Source: Rossellomorea sp. BNER
Lineage (GTDB): Bacteria; Bacillota; Bacilli; Bacillales; Bacillaceae_B
Length of the DNA: 64,000 nt
Reading direction: 5' to 3'
Assembly: GCA_024213275.1 (NCBI GenBank)
Contig: JANAVG010000006.1
Coordinates: 1-64,000 of the forward strand
In this document: one piece after another, positions 60,242 to 64,000 of the stretch
Layout of the letters: every line of letters begins with the position of its first letter
Position numbering within the stretch: the first letter of the stretch is position 1
The notes under the pieces: generated by a model
Told to the model about the DNA's origin: nothing
What the model saw: only the letters and a program-made list of their open reading frames with translations
Databases searched by the model: none
Translations under genes and position numbers: made by a program

Positions 60242-61444
60242 ATGTCAACAGAACAACGTAAAAAGTTGATTATTTTGATGATCAATATGTTTATCGCCAT
60301 TGGGAGCTTTGGGATTATTATTCCAATTTTACCTGCATACTTGGAATCTATTAATCAAGGGGGAACAGCTGCCGGCTTAATGATTGCGATTTTTGCAGGA
60401 TCCCAGCTTATTTTTTCTCCTATTGCCGGAAAGTGGACGGATCAATATGGTCGTAGAAAAATGATTATTTATGGACTCATCGGTTTAACGATTTCCATGT
60501 TTGTTTTTTATGGCTTTGATTCCATTTGGTGGCTTTATGCTTCACGTGTCATTGGTGGAATTGGAGCGGCGCTGCTTATACCAGCCATTTTTGCCTATGT
60601 TGCAGATATTACAACAATGAAGCAACGAGCAAAAGGGAATAGCTTAGTATCAGCATCCATGTCACTTGGAATTGTTATCGGGCCTGGAATTGGTGGATTT
60701 TTAGCGGATTTTGGATTGAAAACTCCATTTTTGGTCTCAGCCATTGTATCATTAGTTGCTGTTATATTCTCAGTTGTCGTACTTGAGGAAAGCATGCAGG
60801 TATCAGAAGCGACCGATACACCAAAGGTAGACGAATCGATGGTTAGGAAAATGGTACGGTCCATTAGAATGCCGTATTTCATTCCGCTAATTATTACCTT
60901 AGTGATGAGTTTTGGCTTGATGGCCTACGAATCAGTTCTTGGACTTTTCGTCGATAATCAGTTTGGGGCAACCCCTCAGGAAATTGCGATGATGGTTACA
61001 TCTACTGGTATTGTTAGTGTTATTGTGCAATTATTCTTCGTCGACCGCATTGTGAACCGTTATGGAGAAGGAAAGGTCTTAAATATCTTTCTTGGTGTAG
61101 CGGTAATTGGTTTCCTTCTGTCGCTATTCGCTTCTAGTTATGTTTTGTTTTTCGGTGTTACACTCTTAATCTTCCTTGCAACCTCCATCCTTCGTCCGGT
61201 ATTAAATACTCTTATCTCTAAGATGGCGGGAAGCGAACAGGGCTTTGCCATGGGGATGAATAATGCCTATATGAGTATCGGAAATATTTTAGGACCAACG
61301 CTTGCGGGGATGCTATATGATGTTAAGATTATCTATCCATTTATATTAGGGCTTATCCTTGTAGGGCTAACGTTAGTAACCACGATTGTTTGGCAGAAAC
61401 GTAGTCTTGCACGAGAGGCGAAAGTAAAGCTGAAGCAAGTGTAG
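60242..61444 (+). CDS. Multidrug efflux MFS transporter, NorA/Blt/Bmr-like
   Basis: This 400-residue, 12-helix drug:H+ antiporter has motif A GKWTDQYGRRKMII after TM2, motif B RVIGGIGAALLIPAIFAYVA around TM4, and motif C LGIVIGPGIGGFLADFG in TM5. The sequence pattern is that of NorA, Bmr and Blt, which export fluoroquinolones, dyes and polyamines. It is divergent from the tetR gene, and the TetR operator is about 140 bp upstream of its promoter. The ATG at 60242 has GTGAGGG upstream. Confidence 0.9.
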   Translation: MSTEQRKKLIILMINMFIAIGSFGIIIPILPAYLESINQGGTAAGLMIAIFAGSQLIFSPIAGKWTDQYGRRKMIIYGLIGLTISMFVFYGFDSIWWLYASRVIGGIGAALLIPAIFAYVADITTMKQRAKGNSLVSASMSLGIVIGPGIGGFLADFGLKTPFLVSAIVSLVAVIFSVVVLEESMQVSEATDTPKVDESMVRKMVRSIRMPYFIPLIITLVMSFGLMAYESVLGLFVDNQFGATPQEIAMMVTSTGIVSVIVQLFFVDRIVNRYGEGKVLNIFLGVAVIGFLLSLFASSYVLFFGVTLLIFLATSILRPVLNTLISKMAGSEQGFAMGMNNAYMSIGNILGPTLAGMLYDVKIIYPFILGLILVGLTLVTTIVWQKRSLAREAKVKLKQV

Positions 61445-61466
61445 AAGAAAAATAATGTCATCAAAG

Positions 61467-61500
61467 AACCTGTCAGTGAGTATGCTGGCAGGTTTTTTTC
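61467..61500 (+). terminator. Terminator of the NorA-like gene
   Basis: AACCTGTCAG pairs with CTGGCAGGTT (one G.U pair), followed by TTTTTTC. Confidence 0.85.
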
Positions 61501-61595
61501 ATATATCATAGATTAAAAGGCAGTAAAATAATGTTAAATAAATAGCTTTTAGGCTTTTTTCGCTATTATTAATGACTATGATGAGGTGACCGTTT

Positions 61596-62192
61596 TTGAT
61601 TATATGGATTAACGGAACTTTTGGATCAGGGAAAACAACAACGGCATACGAATTACAAAGAAGATTAAGAGATTCCTTTATTTATGACCCTGAAAGATTC
61701 GGATATGTATTAATGGCTAACGTACCTAAAGAGATTTCGAAGGACGATTTTCAAGATTATCCATTATGGCGGGATGCAAACTACGCTTTACTAAAACAAG
61801 TAGCAGAAGAATATAAAGGAATCATCATTGTACCTATGACACTGACTGATGAATCATATTATGAAGAGCTGATTGGGAGATTAAGAGGTGACGGTCTGAA
61901 GGTAAAGCATTTTACCCTATCAGCTTCAAAATCTACGATTCAAAAGCGATTAAGAAAACGATTCGAAGGCAAAAATTCATGGGCATATCAACAGATGAAT
62001 GGACGACTCAACAGTTTAGCGAAGGACACCTTCAAAGAACATATCCAGACAGACACAATGTCTATTGAGGAAGTGGTAGAAACAATTGCGAAACAATCCT
62101 CCATATCGTTGCTTCCTGACAATCGTACAAAGTTTAGGCAACAGATTGATCGACTTAGTGTTAAATTGAGGGAGATTAGGTTGTTGAAATAG
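61596..62192 (+). CDS. tmrB: TmrB-like ATP-binding tunicamycin resistance protein
   Basis: This 198-residue P-loop protein starts MIIWINGTFGSGKTTTAYEL with Walker A GTFGSGKTT and looks similar to B. subtilis TmrB along its whole length (YDPERFGYVL, VPKEISKDDFQDYPLWR, IIIVPMTLT, HFTLSASKSTI-KRL, GKNSWA, HIQTDTMSI). TmrB is a membrane-associated protein that gives tunicamycin resistance, apparently by binding the drug. The start is a TTG at 61596 with GAGGTGA upstream. It is a single gene in a neighbourhood of drug exporters. Confidence 0.9.
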   Translation: MIIWINGTFGSGKTTTAYELQRRLRDSFIYDPERFGYVLMANVPKEISKDDFQDYPLWRDANYALLKQVAEEYKGIIIVPMTLTDESYYEELIGRLRGDGLKVKHFTLSASKSTIQKRLRKRFEGKNSWAYQQMNGRLNSLAKDTFKEHIQTDTMSIEEVVETIAKQSSISLLPDNRTKFRQQIDRLSVKLREIRLLK

Positions 62193-62357
62193 TTATTAAA
62201 AAAGGTTTTGAGGTAAGTAGCTAATTCGTCGATTTCTTGAAAAATGTTATAAACTTACTCCTCGCTACTTGATGAATCTATGTTTTTTCACGTCACCTTT
62301 TCAATCACATGATCATGGGTTGTTTAGTGTTCTTAAGTCATAAATAATAAAGAAGCA

Positions 62358-62457
62358 AAGGGGCTGGCCAAAAAGGGGTCTGAACCACTAGGGTTGTCCA
62401 TTCTACATTTTGAAGTGGTGGTTCCTGACACATAGATTTTTGGAAAGCCCCTTTTTT
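62358..62457. repeat. Dispersed palindromic element, copy 4 (inverted orientation)
   Basis: AAAGGGGCTGGCCAAAAA (62358-62375) pairs with TTTTTGGAAAGCCCCTTTTTT (62437-62457, read in two parts). The interior (GGGGTCTGAACCACTA and GTGGTGGTTCCTGACAC) is the reverse complement of the interior of copy 3. It separates the convergent tmrB and XRE-cupin genes and its T-run touches the XRE stop codon. Confidence 0.88.
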
Positions 62458-63010
62458 AAGCTGGATAATATAGGATCATACTTAGTCGCGTTAATGATTC
62501 CCCTGAATTATGATAGGTATGGGGTCTGTCAGCCTTGAATCGGATAGAATCACCACTTCTTACTGTGTTTTCAATATTATTTATACGTACTGTCAGTTCT
62601 CCTTCAAAAACAGTTATTAACTCCTCAGTTCCCTCTCTGTGAGAATCAGCACTTAGGAAGCCACCTTTGTCGATCTCGACTGAATAAACTTCAAAGCGTT
62701 TATCCTCTTCGAAGGGAAAATAAGGATAGACTCGATATTTTCCATTGTCTTCAGATAATGTTTGAATTTCATTTCTTAAAATAACTTTCGTATCTGGCTG
62801 CGGATTATTGATAAGTGAAGTAAAAGAAATTTTTAGTCCATTTACTATTTTCCAAATCGTTGTAATGGTGGGGATCGAATCTCCCCTTTCAATTTGACCT
62901 ATCATCGTCTTGCTTACTCCCGTTAATTCTGCAACCTTCTCAAGACTTAATTTTTTACTTGATCTCAAGGCTTTTAAATTTTTAGCAATGATCAAATGAA
63001 TTTCCTCCAT
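62456..63010 (-). CDS. XRE-cupin transcriptional regulator
   Basis: This 184-residue regulator has an N-terminal helix-turn-helix (LSLEKVAELTGVSKTMIGQI) and a C-terminal cupin domain (about 110-180; HREGTEELITVFEGELTVRI and GDSIRFKADRPHTYHNSG), the usual architecture of regulators of amino-acid or polyamine metabolism and export. The frame is open 19 codons upstream, but AGGAG is spaced for the ATG at 63010. It is divergent from a LysE-type exporter gene with a palindromic site between them, so it probably controls that exporter. Confidence 0.88.
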   Translation of the reverse strand: MEEIHLIIAKNLKALRSSKKLSLEKVAELTGVSKTMIGQIERGDSIPTITTIWKIVNGLKISFTSLINNPQPDTKVILRNEIQTLSEDNGKYRVYPYFPFEEDKRFEVYSVEIDKGGFLSADSHREGTEELITVFEGELTVRINNIENTVRSGDSIRFKADRPHTYHNSGESLTRLSMILYYPA

Positions 63011-63026
63011 ATAAACACTCCTGTTC

Positions 63027-63050
63027 ATATGTACAATATAATGCACATAT
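63027..63050. promoter_or_regulatory. Palindromic operator candidate between XRE-cupin and LysE-type genes
   Basis: ATATGTACA (63027-63035) and TGCACATAT (63042-63050) are inverted repeats with one mismatch around ATATAA. The site lies 17 bp upstream of the regulator start, where an autoregulatory operator is expected. Confidence 0.6.
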
Positions 63051-63123
63051 CGTATAATAAAGCGCACATCGTTATATTGATCGTATTGATCATTATAACA
63101 TATTTCTGAGAGGGGGTTTCATT

Positions 63124-63708
63124 ATGTCTTTATTATCATTGCTTCTATTCGCCTTTGTTACTAGTTTTACCCCAGGTCCAAATAACATTATGGCCATGTT
63201 ATTTGCTAACAAATACGGGTTTAAAAAAACCATTAGATTTTGTTTAGGAGTAGGTGCAGGTTTCCTTGTGATCATATTGTTGAGTTGTTTTTTTAATATA
63301 TTGCTTAAAAATTTCATTCCAAAAATTGAATTTATTATGACAATAATAGGTTCAACCTATATGTTGTATCTGGCAATCAAAATTATAACTAGTAAGAATA
63401 ATGATAAACATACAGATGGGGATAAAAATAACAGTTTTTTCGCAGGTATGGTTTTACAATTCGTAAACCCCAAAGGTATTTTATATGGCATAACCGTTAT
63501 ATCAACCTTCATTATTCCCTACCACACTTCAAATTTCAGTTTATTACTCTATTCAATTTTTCTAGCCTTTATTGGTTTTATGGGAACTTTCAGTTGGAGT
63601 GTGTTTGGTTCCATTTTTAGAATGTTCTTAACAAAGTATAGAAGTCAATTTAATGTTATTATGGCTTTGTTATTAATGTATAGTGCGGTTTCAATATTCT
63701 TGGAATAA
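63124..63708 (+). CDS. LysE/RhtB family amino-acid exporter
   Basis: This 194-residue membrane protein has six hydrophobic segments and the LysE/RhtB signature FVTSFTPGPNNIMAMLFANK, followed by GVGAGFLVIILLS, a second motif FVNPKGILYGITV and a C-terminal helix pair. Members export lysine, threonine, cysteine-type or other amino acids; the NIM variant after GPN resembles cysteine/O-acetylserine exporters, but the substrate is not certain. GAGAGGGGG precedes the ATG. Regulation by the divergent XRE-cupin protein is likely. Confidence 0.88.
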   Translation: MSLLSLLLFAFVTSFTPGPNNIMAMLFANKYGFKKTIRFCLGVGAGFLVIILLSCFFNILLKNFIPKIEFIMTIIGSTYMLYLAIKIITSKNNDKHTDGDKNNSFFAGMVLQFVNPKGILYGITVISTFIIPYHTSNFSLLLYSIFLAFIGFMGTFSWSVFGSIFRMFLTKYRSQFNVIMALLLMYSAVSIFLE

Positions 63709-63941
63709 CGACATTAATTAATCGATTCCTGAAATTGAACACTCTTCTTAAATAATAAACTTCAACACTAATTATTCTTAGGCATGAACTCAAAAAGCAT
63801 TTGTTTCAGGGAACAGATAACTTTTAAAGCACTTGACCATTTTCAAAAACGAAAATCCCCTTTACAGATAAACTAAAATCAGTTTTGCTATAATGGACAT
63901 AATAATTACATACAACCTATTGAGATGGAGGATATATACAT

Positions 63942-64000
63942 ATGAAACAACCACTTTTTCTTGAGCCCGTTTTTAAGGAAAGAATTTGGGGCGGTACAGC
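63942..64000 (+). CDS. manA: Mannose-6-phosphate isomerase, class I (partial, 5' end)
   Basis: With GATGGAGG upstream, the ATG at 63942 opens the frame MKQPLFLEPVFKERIWGGTA, which continues past the window end. This N-terminus (P-FL-PVFKERIWGG) is characteristic of ManA, which interconverts mannose 6-phosphate and fructose 6-phosphate. The stretch 63709-63941 before it holds only its promoter region. Confidence 0.85.
   Translation, partial: MKQPLFLEPVFKERIWGGT

Overview
The window is chromosomal DNA of a low-GC, endospore-forming Bacillaceae bacterium. The evidence is a gntRKPZ operon with the B. subtilis type GntR operator, a citR/citA pair, ykaA-pit, a ykoS/ykoT-like pair, a ger receptor operon, coat-F type spore proteins, strong GGAGG ribosome binding sites and many TTG starts. 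The gene set is Bacillus-like but mixed (a sphingomyelinase, a lone gvpU-like gene, dockerin-bearing proteases), so it is neither B. subtilis nor a typical B. cereus; I cannot name the genus. No rRNA, tRNA, insertion sequence, prophage or CRISPR array was found.

Layout. 0-6 kb: VOC protein and the gluconate operon gntR-gntK-gntP-gntZ. 6.3-10.2 kb: a GlnK/GlnL-like two-component system divergent from the glutamate symporter gene gltT, whose promoter carries three TTTTGT repeats. 10.5-15 kb: AI-2E family permease, secreted sphingomyelinase, DUF1801 protein and two gene remnants. 15.1-18.3 kb: a cell-envelope glycosylation trio (YkoS-like, YkoT-like GT2, GtrA). 18.5-21.4 kb: DinB protein and citR/citA. 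21.3-22.2 kb: a 240-bp tandem repeat running into the 3' end of citA. 22.5-32.7 kb: two convergent giant Vpr-like subtilases, each with a cohesin-like and a dockerin domain, next to an RRNPP-type regulator. 33-43 kb: SDR, ykaA-pit phosphate uptake, aspartokinase, secreted cyclic-nucleotide phosphodiesterase. 43-47.4 kb: spore coat proteins and a decayed stretch (aconitase and permease remnants, small ORFs). 47.5-56 kb: gvpU-like gene, MFS exporters, gerBAC germinant receptor, RHH protein, small sigma factor. 56.7-63.7 kb: a resistance/export block (TetR, YqeB, BmrA-like ABC, NorA-like MFS, TmrB-like, XRE-cupin/LysE). The window ends inside manA.

The most unusual signal is not a gene. At least six intergenic arrays are built from short 'words' that begin with a constant keyword and recur every 19-22 bp, mostly 21 bp, which is two turns of B-DNA. 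The keyword differs between arrays (GTGCA, GGACAAA, TATGAG and its complement, GAGG-CCTCA) while the spacing is kept. A second family of 70-125 bp palindromic elements (GGGGCTGTCC ... GGACAGCCCC) sits mainly at convergent gene ends and probably terminates transcription.

Several genes look recently broken: aconitase 5' fragment, amino-acid permease with an internal deletion, SRPBCC 5' fragment, transglutaminase/DUF4129-like 3' fragment and a catalase-like 3' fragment. The tails of citA and gtrA are encoded by invading repeat DNA. All family names come from reading the translations by eye; no database search was run.
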